In this document: piece after piece, positions 63,967 to 64,000 of the stretch
Layout: every line of letters begins with the position of its first letter
How positions within the stretch are numbered: position 1 is the first letter of the stretch
Assembly (NCBI GenBank): GCA_004212735.1
Contig: SHBD01000005.1
Span: 1 to 64,000 of the forward strand
Length of the DNA: 64,000 nt
Direction: 5' to 3'
DNA from: SAR116 cluster bacterium
GTDB taxonomy: Bacteria; Pseudomonadota; Alphaproteobacteria; Puniceispirillales; Puniceispirillaceae
Made by a program: the position numbers and the translations under genes
The notes under the pieces: generated by a model
Seen by the model: the letters and a program-made list of their open reading frames with translations, nothing else
Databases searched by the model: none
What the model was told of the DNA's origin: nothing

Positions 63967-64000
63967 TCCAAAAGAACTGACCCGCAAAAATCTGACCCAA

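Overview
The window reads as the chromosome of a free-living marine alphaproteobacterium. The evidence is the cell-cycle regulators GcrA and a CtrA-type response regulator, a DksA with a single zinc-finger cysteine, the C4-pathway 5-aminolevulinate synthase, a DMSP-lyase-type cupin, and several substrate-binding-protein transporters. A SAR116-like or roseobacter-like lineage would fit, but the sequence alone does not settle this. Genes are densely packed, with many 1-4 bp start/stop overlaps. There is one tRNA (Gly-TCC), no rRNA, no CRISPR and no intact mobile element.

Layout. (1) 1-4762: a tightly coupled minus-strand operon (ModE-type regulator, DUF3144 protein, cytochrome c, DUF6494 protein, Mrp-type Fe-S ATPase, DUF4444 lipoate/biotin-ligase-like protein, DUF6505 protein), with a TupA-type tungstate/molybdate-binding protein divergent from it. 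(2) 4999-9028: glnB-glnA and parE. (3) 9031-15962: alpha/beta hydrolase, DEAD-box helicase, gcrA-pepN, an atypical AroE-family protein and an EF-hand protein. (4) 16157-21543: a five-gene minus-strand operon of LysM protein, PSD-like protein, CDP-alcohol phosphatidyltransferase, CoxL-like molybdoprotein and MsrB. Two of its enzymes lack key catalytic residues. (5) 21630-30816: LOG-family protein, icd, alaS, recA, dksA, CtrA-type regulator and a DUF3553 protein. (6) 31013-38123: a two-subunit NAD-linked formate dehydrogenase of the tungsten Fdh1 type, then hemA and hemH. (7) 38238-41968: a usp - sodium/alanine symporter operon and an iron-dependent alcohol dehydrogenase. (8) 42164-54047: a complete reductive pyrimidine catabolic module (PreT, PreA, HydA, N-carbamoyl-beta-alanine amidase, beta-alanine-type aminotransferase) with a THI5/NMT1-type ABC importer and a RutR regulator. 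(9) 54048-56566: a gene-poor stretch with a truncated integrase beside tRNA-Gly, which looks like a decayed integration site. (10) 56608-63966: a polyamine-type ABC transporter, an FAD amine-oxidase-like protein, a LysR regulator and a DddQ-type DMSP lyase. A strong LysR-type palindrome lies in the divergent promoter region.

The window also has an unusual number of short tandem repeats (units of 11, 12, 15, 17, 19 and 42-43 bp), mostly between genes and just upstream or downstream of highly expressed genes. The best candidates for undescribed biology are the PSD-like/CDP-alcohol phosphatidyltransferase operon with its missing catalytic residues, the opening DUF-rich metal/Fe-S operon, and the DMSP-lyase transporter module.
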